Counted from the stretch's first letter, positions 1 through 6,798 are shown. The stretch: 7,742 nt of DNA from an uncultured Methylococcaceae bacterium (GCA_903910005.1 CAIVXW010000305.1:1-7742); one strand, 5' to 3'. The notes: a model not told the origin generated them from the letters alone. Numbers and translations: made by a program.

Positions 1-2966
1 GTTTTCGTCGCATTGTTCTGACGTGCGTATTGCTCCAGTGCCTTCAGGTAACTCTGACGAACCGAATCCGGCGAAGCGGGTGGCTGCTGTGGTTTGGGCA
101 CCTGCCGCAGTGCTTCCTGCTCCGCCTGCCAGTTGGCATAAGGTGCCTGCAACAACGGATTGTCAGCGGAGGCCACTCCGCCCTTCACCATCAATTCGGT
201 AGCAAATTTCCAGTTGATCGGTGCCGCCAGTTCGCGAATCAGGGGCAGGTTCAAGGCCTTGAACAACGGAACCCAGGTTTCGTCGCCTTCGGCACCGCGC
301 TGGCGCACGCTCAGGGTTGGATTGAAATGGTAAAAGCCGGTGGTTACCCGGAAAAACAGGTAACGGTTGTAGGCATAATCGCGCTGAACCTCATTGCGTG
401 ACAGCAAATGGGTAATGTGATGGCGTTTTTTACGTTCGGCCCGCAGTACCTGGGCCGGAAAATGCTCCCAGGCTTCCATGACGGTCTGGGTGTCAAAGGC
501 AAAACGAACCCCGATCCGGCAGGAACGCTGCTTCATCAGGGCCCACAGGGTCTGGATCAGCAGGTACTCGGACAGGTGGCGATCAATCCGGATCAACCGG
601 TCACCCACCTTGAAGTCAATTGAAGACGGGGCAATCCGCTGGTAAATGGCAGCAAACGCCCCCTCGGCATATTTGGGTTTGCGGGCGGCTTCCAGGATGG
701 CCCAGTGCAGGGCATTACGCCCCAGGTGATCGGTCAGTTCCGGGTTGGCTCCGCGTTCCAGCAAGGCGTCGATCAGATCGACATTCCCCACAATGGTGGC
801 GGCCATCAGTGGCGTCAGGTTGGTGGTATTGCGATGGTCGATGCCATATTTGTCACACTGCCTGAGAAGCTCCCTGAAGTTTTTACCGCAATACTGCACC
901 AGATGTTTATAGCCCAGGGTTGCCTGGTGTCCCTCAAAGCTTTTCGCCTGGTCAAAACCGGCCATGTTGGCCAGATGGGCGGCCAGTCGCGGTTCATCGT
1001 AGGCGCAGGCATACTCGTAGAGCTGCCGCTTCAGTTTGGAACCCGGCACCTTGTCGATGAACACCCGGGTAAGGGTTTCCCGCAGGCGGGTTTCATCAAA
1101 CACCGGCCAGGGTACCGGTTCCTCCTTGAGGATATTCTGGCGAATGGCGTCGGCCTGCTCCTGTTTGCCCTGTAATTCCAGTTTGCGGGCCTCGCGTTGC
1201 CAATCCTCCAGCGACGATTGCTGTGCCGCTACTTCCACCCGGTCAGTGCCCGGTCTGAGGGTCAGCAGTGACAACAGCGGATGACCGGTATCCGATTCCA
1301 CCAGGTAGACATTGCGTACCGCCCGGGTCAGGGCCACATACAGGGCATTGACATAAAACTTGAAAATCTCCAGCGATTTGTCCTGTTTGTCGCGGGCACG
1401 CCGGTATTCCAGGCTGTCTTCCAGCAAATCGGCCGCACTCACGCCTTCGGCGATTTCACTGAACGGCTGCCGATGATCCGAAATGAAGCGGTACAGGATG
1501 ATGTTGTCATATTCCAGCCCCTTGGCTTCGTGAATGGCAAAAACCAGCGGTGTCTGGAAATGACGGCGGGCTTCGCTTTTGTCTTCGTCCCGCATCACCA
1601 GCACCGCAAAGGCGGTGGAAGCCCGGGTTTTCTGGTTCAGGTCTTTTTTGACGGCATCCCTGTCGGCCAGTACGGTCACGGTTCCGCTGTCACCGGCCAT
1701 CGCCTCCACCAGAAAATTGCTTTCCCGGTCAATCGAACCAAAACGCCGGTGCTTGATTTTGAGCAGGGTGTTGGCCACCCGGGTGGTTTCGCTGCCGTTA
1801 CGGAAATTGGCCCGCAATACCCGAAGCTGTTGATGATCGGCCAGTGCCGGATCCTGCCAGAACAATGACTTGACCTTGCTCCAGGAAAAAAAATTGGGGT
1901 GTACGATCTGGTTGGAATCGCCGCACAGCAGAAAATGATCGGGCTTGCGCAGCGTCTTCAGGATCAGGGCCAACTGCACGGTGGTCAAGTCCTGTACTTC
2001 GTCAATCACCACAAAATCATGGCGCGGCGTTGCCCTGTCCATCAGGCCGTGGGCTACCAGATTGAGATCAAACAATCCCGCTGACCCGAGCCATTCCCGG
2101 TATTTTTCAAACAGGTCGTAAAGACCATCGCGGCTGTCAACCGCAAAAATGGATTGCCTGATTCCAAGCTGGCGATAATCTTCCCGGCTCAACACACCGG
2201 CGGCATCGGCGGCAATGACTCCGCGTATTTCCTCAAAGGCCTGATGGGCTTCAATCCCCCTGAACTGCTGGCGCATCCGGCCAAACCAGCCGGAAAAATC
2301 GCGCCAGGAGGCCTCCCGTCCAGCCGGGATGTGCAAAGTCTCGACAAATTCGCGGTAGGACAGAAACACCGCCTCCTGATTTTCGTTCTCGAAGCCATTG
2401 GCATAGTAGAGATCACGGGCACTCTGGGCCAGGTAAGCCGAATGGGTCACGTAGAGAACATCCCCTGTGACCTGCTTCATTTTTTCGAGGGTCAGCGCGG
2501 TTTTACCACTGCCGGCTGAACCCACCACAATCAGCGGTGGCGGCTCGCGGTAAACGGTTTCCTGTACGTCGTCGAATGAGATCACCTTGTCCAGGAGGTG
2601 AATTTCCCGCCGCTCGGGGTGTACATACCGCACCGGTTCGGCGGCCTCGCTCAGTTCGCCGGGGTCAGCCGCCGGAATTTTGTCATCGTCAATCGTGGCC
2701 CCGCGCAGGAAGCGGGATTTTTCATAGGCATGGTTTTCAATTACTTCCAGCATCAGGGCATAGACGTTGTCGCCATGACGGATGACCGAAAACAGCAGTC
2801 GGTTGGCATAATCAAGCCGGGCACGATAAAACCTGCCGTGGCCGATATTACTCAGTTTCTTGACATCCGCTGACTGAAAATCGTCCTTTTCAATAAAGCC
2901 CACCAGTTTTTTGTACTGGGATTTGCAGCGGGATACGTCAAGACCGGTGTATTCGAGAATTTTCAT
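1..2966 (-). CDS. Partial RelE-like/UvrD-like SF1 helicase/ankyrin fusion protein
   Basis: The frame is open for 988 codons and leaves the window at base 1, so the C-terminus is missing. Residues 1-90 resemble a RelE/ParE-type toxin fold: a helical start, then GRFYRARLDY, NRLLFSVIRHG and a VYALMLEVIENHAYEKS strand pattern. A superfamily 1 helicase core follows: Walker A GSAGSGKT (149-156), DEVQD (322-326), LLCGDSNQI (347-355), NFRNGSETTRVAN (387-399), HEAKGLEYDNI (479-489) and YVALTRA (543-549). Ankyrin-like repeats lie at about 710-775 (NLTPLMAATIVGNVDLIDALL, then GRNALHWAI). Residues 780-935 are unrecognised, and a proline/glutamine-rich linker begins near 956. The motif set predicts an ATP-driven nucleic-acid translocase, with ankyrin repeats for protein binding. 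The ATG lies 13 bp after yggT and has only a weak purine-rich leader, which suggests translational coupling. An in-frame GTG 12 nt upstream is a less likely start. The helicase call is firm; the RelE-like assignment is by pattern only; substrate and role are unknown. Confidence 0.88.
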   Translation of the reverse strand, partial: MKILEYTGLDVSRCKSQYKKLVGFIEKDDFQSADVKKLSNIGHGRFYRARLDYANRLLFSVIRHGDNVYALMLEVIENHAYEKSRFLRGATIDDDKIPAADPGELSEAAEPVRYVHPERREIHLLDKVISFDDVQETVYREPPPLIVVGSAGSGKTALTLEKMKQVTGDVLYVTHSAYLAQSARDLYYANGFENENQEAVFLSYREFVETLHIPAGREASWRDFSGWFGRMRQQFRGIEAHQAFEEIRGVIAADAAGVLSREDYRQLGIRQSIFAVDSRDGLYDLFEKYREWLGSAGLFDLNLVAHGLMDRATPRHDFVVIDEVQDLTTVQLALILKTLRKPDHFLLCGDSNQIVHPNFFSWSKVKSLFWQDPALADHQQLRVLRANFRNGSETTRVANTLLKIKHRRFGSIDRESNFLVEAMAGDSGTVTVLADRDAVKKDLNQKTRASTAFAVLVMRDEDKSEARRHFQTPLVFAIHEAKGLEYDNIILYRFISDHRQPFSEIAEGVSAADLLEDSLEYRRARDKQDKSLEIFKFYVNALYVALTRAVRNVYLVESDTGHPLLSLLTLRPGTDRVEVAAQQSSLEDWQREARKLELQGKQEQADAIRQNILKEEPVPWPVFDETRLRETLTRVFIDKVPGSKLKRQLYEYACAYDEPRLAAHLANMAGFDQAKSFEGHQATLGYKHLVQYCGKNFRELLRQCDKYGIDHRNTTNLTPLMAATIVGNVDLIDALLERGANPELTDHLGRNALHWAILEAARKPKYAEGAFAAIYQRIAPSSIDFKVGDRLIRIDRHLSEYLLIQTLWALMKQRSCRIGVRFAFDTQTVMEAWEHFPAQVLRAERKKRHHITHLLSRNEVQRDYAYNRYLFFRVTTGFYHFNPTLSVRQRGAEGDETWVPLFKALNLPLIRELAAPINWKFATELMVKGGVASADNPLLQAPYANWQAEQEALRQVPKPQQPPASPDSVRQSYLKALEQYARQNNATK

Positions 2967-2979
2967 GACCGCCCGCACG

Positions 2980-3558
2980 TTAAAGGTTGAGCCAATTGAT
3001 CCATTGATGCAGCGGCGGCAGGATCATCATCTTGGCCAGCTCGATCAGAATGAGGGGAACCATGGGAGAGAAATCAAACCCGCCTACCACAGGCAACCAG
3101 CGTCGGGCCGGTGCCAGCAAGGGTTCTGCCAGACTGTTGATGAGGCTGATGCCGGGATGACGCGGGCGGGTGCCCAGCCAGCCCAAAACCACATGCGCCA
3201 TGATGGCAAAGAAAAATACGTTCAGCACCAGTTCGATCAGTTGCATCACGGCCCACACCGCCAGCGAGGCAAGGGTGATGCTGGCACCCTGCAGCAAAAA
3301 CCGCAGATAACCGTTGGCCATTTCAAGGCCCGTCAACAAAACCAGGGAGGCGGTATCAACCCGCCCGATCGGGGGTACGACCCGCCGCAACAGCCGCAAC
3401 GGCGGGTGAGTCACCTTCACCAGAAACTGACAGACCGGGTTGTAGTAATCGGCCCCCACCCACTGCAACAGAAACCGCAGCAGAACGGCAAAGGTGTACA
3501 GGCTGAACAGGGTATCGGCCAGAAACACCGCCGGGCCGGTGAAATATGCTGCTGACAT
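2980..3558 (-). CDS. yggT: YggT family integral membrane protein
   Basis: This is a 192-residue hydrophobic protein with the duplicated YggT layout. Each half has membrane segments and a conserved amphipathic loop: RFLLQWVGADYYNPVCQFL then THPPLRLLRRVVPPIG (about 28-65), and LGWLGTRPRHPGISLINSL then AEPLLAPARRWLPVVGGFDFSP (about 125-165). Membrane segments lie near 10-32, 68-90, 97-127 and 164-182. Family members sit in the inner membrane and are linked to osmotic or ion stress and to cell-envelope organisation; the exact function is not settled. The ATG at 3558 is chosen because GAGGAA lies 6 nt upstream, inside the end of proC; a TTG two codons further upstream is possible but less likely. 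The 2-bp gap to proC matches the common proC-yggT pairing in gammaproteobacteria and points to one mRNA and coupled translation. The large helicase frame starts 13 bp after its stop. Confidence 0.93.
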   Translation of the reverse strand: MSAAYFTGPAVFLADTLFSLYTFAVLLRFLLQWVGADYYNPVCQFLVKVTHPPLRLLRRVVPPIGRVDTASLVLLTGLEMANGYLRFLLQGASITLASLAVWAVMQLIELVLNVFFFAIMAHVVLGWLGTRPRHPGISLINSLAEPLLAPARRWLPVVGGFDFSPMVPLILIELAKMMILPPLHQWINWLNL

Positions 3559-3560
3559 GA

Positions 3561-4385
3561 TCAATTCCTCAATAGTTTTGACAACTCGTCCGACCGTTGA
3601 CCGGCAGCCTGCATGGCTTCCAGTACGATGGACAACAGTGCCTTGTTCTCAAAAACCGCGATGGCCTGCTCGGTCGTCCCGCCGGGTGAGGTAACCCGAC
3701 GCCGCAGCTCGGCCGGGGTCTCGTCTGATTCAATCGCCACCTTGGCAGCCCCCAGTGCCGTTTGCTGGGTCAACAGGCGGGCCGTCTCCCTGTCCAGTCC
3801 CATGTTGACCGCAGCCTGTTCCATGGCCTCCATCAACAGGAAAAAGTAAGCAGGCCCGCTCCCGGACAGCGCGGTCACGGTATCCAGCAGGATTTCCGCC
3901 TCAACCCAGACGGTCAGCCCCACCGAGCGCAGAATGGCCTCAGCCTGATTACGCTGGTCAGGCGTTGTCTGATTATTGGCCAGAAGGGCAGTGGCACCGG
4001 ATCGAACCAGAGCCGGGGTATTGGGCATGGTACGAACCACCGCAATACCGCCTCCGAGCCAATCGTCGAGCGCGTCCAGCGAGATGCCGGCTGCCACGCT
4101 GATCACCAGCGGCCGTCTGGCCTGCACCTGGGCGGCGATGCCTCTGGCAACCTGTTGCATGCTCTGGGGCTTGACCGCCAGCACCAGTATGTCGGCCTCA
4201 GCCACCACCGCCGGGTTGTCGGTGGTGGTATGGATACCGAAGTGCTGACCAAGACGAAGCGTCTGCCGCTCGTCGACATCCGCCGCCCAGATCTTGTCAG
4301 CGGGCCAGGCATCCGCGAGCAAGCCTGCAATCAGGCTGCCTGCCATGTTCCCTGCACCAATGAATCCCAAAACCTTCTTTGACAT
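3561..4385 (-). CDS. proC: Pyrroline-5-carboxylate reductase
   Basis: This enzyme carries out the last step of proline synthesis, reducing 1-pyrroline-5-carboxylate to L-proline with NAD(P)H in the cytoplasm. The protein has 274 residues, the usual length. The N-terminus carries the Rossmann dinucleotide site FIGAGNMAGSLIAGL (8-22). LAVKPQ (69-74) and VRTMPNTPALV (118-128) are typical of the family, and the C-terminal dimerisation and substrate domain has LSGSGPAYFFLLMEAM (173-188) and TSPGGTTEQAI (232-242). All expected signatures are present and the frame is intact. The ATG at 4385 is preceded by AGGTG at a usable distance, and the Rossmann strand begins within a few residues, so the start is secure. 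It is the first gene of the minus-strand group. The yggS and pilT genes that often precede proC in related bacteria are not present; a 387-bp noncoding region separates it from the divergent nuclease gene. Confidence 0.97.
   Translation of the reverse strand: MSKKVLGFIGAGNMAGSLIAGLLADAWPADKIWAADVDERQTLRLGQHFGIHTTTDNPAVVAEADILVLAVKPQSMQQVARGIAAQVQARRPLVISVAAGISLDALDDWLGGGIAVVRTMPNTPALVRSGATALLANNQTTPDQRNQAEAILRSVGLTVWVEAEILLDTVTALSGSGPAYFFLLMEAMEQAAVNMGLDRETARLLTQQTALGAAKVAIESDETPAELRRRVTSPGGTTEQAIAVFENKALLSIVLEAMQAAGQRSDELSKLLRN
3565..3570 (-). promoter_or_regulatory. Ribosome binding site of yggT
   Basis: Read on the minus strand, GAGGAA lies 6 nt before the ATG at 3558. It overlaps the last codons of proC and decides in favour of that ATG over the TTG two codons upstream. 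Its position suggests that ribosomes finishing proC help start yggT. Confidence 0.7.
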
Positions 4386-4437
4386 CTAAACACACCTGGA
4401 GAAATGAATTGTTGGGTGAATGTGAACCGTAACCCGC

Positions 4438-4466
4438 AACATAGCAAAACCACCGGCGTTGCTCAA
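4438..4466 (-). promoter_or_regulatory. Candidate sigma70-type promoter of proC-yggT-helicase
   Basis: On the minus strand, TTGAGC (4466-4461) and TATGTT (4443-4438) are separated by exactly 17 nt. Each box matches four of six consensus positions. Transcription would begin near 4431 and give a leader of about 45 nt before the proC ATG. This is a pattern match only; no activator site or attenuator is visible in the leader. Confidence 0.4.
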
Positions 4467-4521
4467 TCGGGTTTGAAGTTGCGTGCTGACCGGGCCTGAT
4501 CCGGGCGGGGGTTCGCCCCAC

Positions 4522-4530
4522 TTATCCACA
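4522..4530 (+). promoter_or_regulatory. DnaA box (perfect TTATCCACA)
   Basis: TTATCCACA is an exact match to the high-affinity DnaA consensus TTATNCACA. It lies 14 nt before the AT-rich stretch and is oriented toward it. Confidence 0.6.
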
Positions 4531-4544
4531 GGCCAGACCCTTCC

Positions 4545-4578
4545 TAAATATAATAAAAAAATAAAGATTATTATTATA
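4545..4578. other. AT-rich stretch, possible DNA-unwinding element
   Basis: These 34 bases contain a single G (4566) and no C, in striking contrast to the GC-rich surroundings. They include an A-run and a TTATTATTA series that reads as TAA triplets on the minus strand. The stretch is enclosed by two DnaA boxes. A TATAAT hexamer occurs at 4549-4554, but no -35 box lies at proper spacing, so strand opening is a better guess than a promoter. Confidence 0.45.
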
Positions 4579-4593
4579 AGTGAGGGGCGGATC

Positions 4594-4602
4594 TGTGGAA
4601 AA
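4594..4602 (-). promoter_or_regulatory. DnaA box with one mismatch (TTTTCCACA)
   Basis: On the minus strand this reads TTTTCCACA, 8 of 9 with the TTATCCACA consensus. A GC-rich spacer and then TAA triplets follow on the same strand, facing the AT-rich stretch. Confidence 0.45.
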
Positions 4603-4648
4603 ACCGGGTGAGATTGGCTCTTGAAGCCGATTTTCGGGCAGGTTAGCC

Positions 4649-4657
4649 TGTGGATAA
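4649..4657 (-). promoter_or_regulatory. DnaA box (perfect TTATCCACA)
   Basis: TGTGGATAA on the plus strand is the exact reverse complement of TTATCCACA. It is in the same orientation as the box at 4594-4602 and 55 bp from it. Confidence 0.6.
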
Positions 4658-4728
4658 AACCGGGATAAGTGCCGTCAGGCTGTGCAAAAAAAAACGACCA
4701 TACCGAAAAATCAACAGGAACGGTACAC

Positions 4729-4761
4729 TTATCAACCGTTTATCAACCGTTCATCAACCGA
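4729..4761 (+). repeat. Three-copy 11-bp direct repeat
   Basis: Three adjoining 11-mers are present: TTATCAACCGT at 4729-4739, an identical copy at 4740-4750, and TCATCAACCGA at 4751-4761 with two changes. The period is close to one helical turn, so bound proteins would lie on one face of the DNA. Each core TTATCAACC matches 7 of 9 positions of the DnaA box. The array ends only 11 bp before the nuclease start codon, so it could act as iteron-like weak DnaA sites or as an operator for that gene. Confidence 0.7.
4730..4742 (+). promoter_or_regulatory. IHF-type binding site match
   Basis: TATCAACCGTTTA fits the IHF consensus WATCAANNNNTTR at every fixed position. It spans the junction of the first two 11-bp repeats. 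The consensus is short, so chance is possible, but IHF sites are known in both origins and promoters, which suits the setting. Confidence 0.4.
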
Positions 4762-4772
4762 TCCCTGACGTC

Positions 4773-5552
4773 ATGCGCATCATCAGCCTCAATGTTAACG
4801 GTCTGCGTTCAGCCGCCCTCAAGGGATTTTTCGGCTGGCTGGCAGGGCAGGATGCCGATTTTGTCTGTTTACAGGAAATCAGGATCCAGCCGCCACAACT
4901 GGCCAATTCCGTGTTTCATCCGCCCGGTTTCCACTGCGCCTATTTTCCGGCCCTGAAAAAAGGCTACAGCGGAGTCGCGGTGTTGAGTCGGTTGCCACCC
5001 GATGCGGTGATACAGGGCATCGGCTGGACAGCGTTTGACAACGAGGGACGCTACCTGGAGGTACGGGTCGCCAATCTGAGCGTGGTGTCGCTGTACCTGC
5101 CTTCGGGTTCGTCCGGGCCGGAACGTCAGGCCGTCAAGTTTGAGGTGATGGAGCGGTTGTTGCCCCATTTGCGTACCTGTCATGACAGCGGGCGCGATTA
5201 CGTGCTGTGCGGTGACTGGAACATCGCCCACAAGCCGATTGATCTGAAAAAATGGCGTTCCAATCTGAAAAACTCAGGTTTCCTGCCGGAGGAACGGGCC
5301 TGGATGGATCGTCTGCTGGACGCTGAAGGCTGGGTGGATGGCTTCAGGGTCATCAATCAGGCGGCCGGGGAGTACACCTGGTGGTCCAATCGGGGTCTGG
5401 CCTGGGTCAACAATACCGGTTGGCGCATTGATTACCAGATGGTGACTCCGTCGCTCTCGGCTTGTATCCGTCAGGCTTCGATTTACCGGGACGAACGCTT
5501 CTCCGATCACGCCCCCCTGACGCTGGATTATGACTACCCCCTCCCGGCCTGA
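4773..5552 (+). CDS. xthA: Exodeoxyribonuclease III family DNA repair nuclease
   Basis: This is a 259-residue endonuclease/exonuclease/phosphatase-fold protein close to ExoIII/ExoA. Such enzymes cut DNA at abasic sites and remove 3' blocking groups in base excision repair. Residues matching the ExoIII active site are present: N7 (SLNVNG), E35 (CLQEIR), Y108 (SLYLPSG), D148 and N150 (GDWNIAH), D220 (RIDYQ) and H246 (SDHAPL). LPEERAWMDRLL (171-182) and the WWSNRG region are also typical. Crc, the non-nuclease regulator of pseudomonads, belongs to the same family but lacks some of these residues (it has LQD in place of LQE), so an active nuclease is favoured. The ATG at 4773 starts directly at the conserved first strand and gives the usual length; a GTG at 4650 would add 41 unrelated residues through the repeat region. 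No Shine-Dalgarno motif precedes the ATG. It overlaps ampG by 23 bp. Confidence 0.93.
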   Translation: MRIISLNVNGLRSAALKGFFGWLAGQDADFVCLQEIRIQPPQLANSVFHPPGFHCAYFPALKKGYSGVAVLSRLPPDAVIQGIGWTAFDNEGRYLEVRVANLSVVSLYLPSGSSGPERQAVKFEVMERLLPHLRTCHDSGRDYVLCGDWNIAHKPIDLKKWRSNLKNSGFLPEERAWMDRLLDAEGWVDGFRVINQAAGEYTWWSNRGLAWVNNTGWRIDYQMVTPSLSACIRQASIYRDERFSDHAPLTLDYDYPLPA

Positions 5553-6798
5553 AACCGACGCCGTTCGCCGTTTTTTCATCTGTGCCGTTACCGGGTTTTC
5601 CTCTGGCCTGCCGCTCTACATTCTCATCAATCTGCTGTCGGCCTGGTTGCGGGAGGGTGGGGTCAGCCTGAAGGACATCGGTTTGCTGGCCCTGGTGCAA
5701 ATCCCCTATGTCTGGAAATTCCTCTGGGCTCCCTGGTGTGATCGTTACGGATTCGCCCTGGGGCGGCGGCGTAGCTGGATGCTGGCCAGCCAGACCGCAC
5801 TGCTCCTGACTATCCCGCTGCTGGGTTATCTGCATCCGGCTGACGACATGGCGACCCTGCGCGGACTGGCCCTGATCGTGGCCCTGTTTTCAGCCACCCA
5901 GGACATTGCCATTGATGCATTCCGGCGCGAGTTGCTGCGGGAGCATGAGCAGGGACTGGGCAACGTCATCCATGTCAATGCCTATAAAATTGCCGGGCTG
6001 GTACCTGGCTCCCTGTCGCTGATTCTGGCGGACAGCCTCTCGTGGGAGTGGGTATTCCTGATCACCGCCCTGTTCATGCTGCCGGGCTGGCTGTTAACCC
6101 TGTGGGTCAGCGAACCTTTATCCACACACGCGGCACCTGCCAGCCTGGGTCAGGCGGTGGTTGAACCCCTGCGGGAATTTATCCGGCGCAAGGGCTGGCT
6201 GGATGCCGTGCTGGTGCTGACTTTCATTTTTTTCTACAAACTCGGCGACAGCATGGCCACTTCGCTGGCAACGCCGTTTTATCTGGACCTGGGCTACAGC
6301 AAGACCCAAATCGGCCTGATCGCCAAAAATGCCGGACTCTGGCCTAACCTGATGGGGGGTTTGCTGGGCGGAATCTGGCTGATGCGACTGGGTTTGCGGC
6401 GAGCCCTCTGGTTGTTCGGGCTGGTACAGGCTCTGGTGATACCGGGATTTGCCTGGTTGGCGACCCTGCCGCCGGACAGTACCCGTCTGGCCTGGGTGAT
6501 TGGCAGCGAAGCCTTCGGGGTGGGTCTGGGCACGGCAGCCTTCGTCGCCTACCTGGCTACCCTGACGCATCCCGCCTACACCGCTACCCAGTTCGCCCTG
6601 TTCACCAGTCTGGCGGCTACGCCGCGCACGCTGGCCAATGCCCTGGCCGGGTTTCTGGTGGAAGGCGGCGATATCCCTTTGGGTCAAATCGGCATCATCC
6701 ATTTTGCCGGGTGGGGTTGGCAGACCTTTTTCTGGGTTTGCTTTGGGCTGGCCCTGCCTGGCCTGCTGCTGCTGTTGCGGGTGGGTCCGGATCAGTGA
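5530..6798 (+). CDS. ampG: AmpG-like muropeptide permease (MFS transporter)
   Basis: This is a 422-residue protein of the major facilitator superfamily with about twelve hydrophobic segments. AmpG carries anhydromuropeptides from the periplasm to the cytoplasm for peptidoglycan recycling and thereby feeds the inducing signal for AmpC beta-lactamase in some species. AmpG-type motifs are clear: GFSSGLPLYI (17-26), YVWKFLWAPWCDRY with GRRRSW (the MFS loop 2-3 motif), SATQDIAIDAFRREL, FYKLGDSMATSLATPF at the start of the second half, GVGLGTAAFVAYLATL and ATQFALFTS. It is shorter than E. coli AmpG because the C-terminal extra segments are lacking, as in many homologues. The ATG at 5530 lies inside the end of the nuclease gene, has a poor Shine-Dalgarno and probably depends on translational coupling. 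No ampC, ampR or other recycling gene is in the window, so transport of muropeptides is inferred from similarity. Confidence 0.9.
   Translation: MTTPSRPETDAVRRFFICAVTGFSSGLPLYILINLLSAWLREGGVSLKDIGLLALVQIPYVWKFLWAPWCDRYGFALGRRRSWMLASQTALLLTIPLLGYLHPADDMATLRGLALIVALFSATQDIAIDAFRRELLREHEQGLGNVIHVNAYKIAGLVPGSLSLILADSLSWEWVFLITALFMLPGWLLTLWVSEPLSTHAAPASLGQAVVEPLREFIRRKGWLDAVLVLTFIFFYKLGDSMATSLATPFYLDLGYSKTQIGLIAKNAGLWPNLMGGLLGGIWLMRLGLRRALWLFGLVQALVIPGFAWLATLPPDSTRLAWVIGSEAFGVGLGTAAFVAYLATLTHPAYTATQFALFTSLAATPRTLANALAGFLVEGGDIPLGQIGIIHFAGWGWQTFFWVCFGLALPGLLLLLRVGPDQ

Larger units (their letters stand above)
4522..4761. other. Candidate replication origin (oriC-like) module
   Basis: This part of the 387-bp gene-free region combines several origin hallmarks. 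There are two perfect DnaA boxes (4522-4530 plus strand, 4649-4657 minus strand) and one with a single mismatch (4594-4602 minus strand). A 34-nt AT stretch with one G and no C (4545-4578) lies between the first and second boxes, and both of these point toward it. An 11-bp repeat with an IHF-type site lies on the right. Read from the box at 4602, the minus strand runs box, a GC-rich spacer (CCGCCCCTCAC), then TAA triplets, which resembles the box, GC cluster and DnaA-trio layout described for bacterial origins. Genes on both sides are transcribed away from it. Against the idea: no dnaA, dnaN, gidA, parAB or rep gene is in the window. It may instead be a DnaA-regulated divergent promoter region. 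Confidence 0.45.

Noticed and set aside
30..2873. Numerous plus-strand open frames across the left third
   Set aside because: They lie opposite the continuous 988-codon minus-strand helicase frame, which carries clear family motifs. Their translations are low-complexity and show no domain.
2911..3555. A 214-residue plus-strand frame rich in Gln and His
   Set aside because: It is the complement of yggT, whose membrane pattern and family motifs are unmistakable. The Gln/His bias is typical of an antisense reading.
4503..4519. GC-rich inverted repeat GGGCG/CGCCC as a terminator
   Set aside because: The stem is only five pairs, no T-run follows on either strand, and both neighbouring genes run away from it, so no transcript needs to end here.
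4549..4554. TATAAT hexamer as a -10 box of a plus-strand promoter
   Set aside because: No recognisable -35 element lies 16-18 nt upstream, and such a hexamer is expected by chance in a stretch made almost wholly of A and T.
4650..4772. N-terminal extension of the nuclease from a GTG at 4650
   Set aside because: The added 41 residues are basic and unlike the family, and they cross the DnaA box and the 11-bp repeats. The ATG at 4773 gives the normal 259-residue length.
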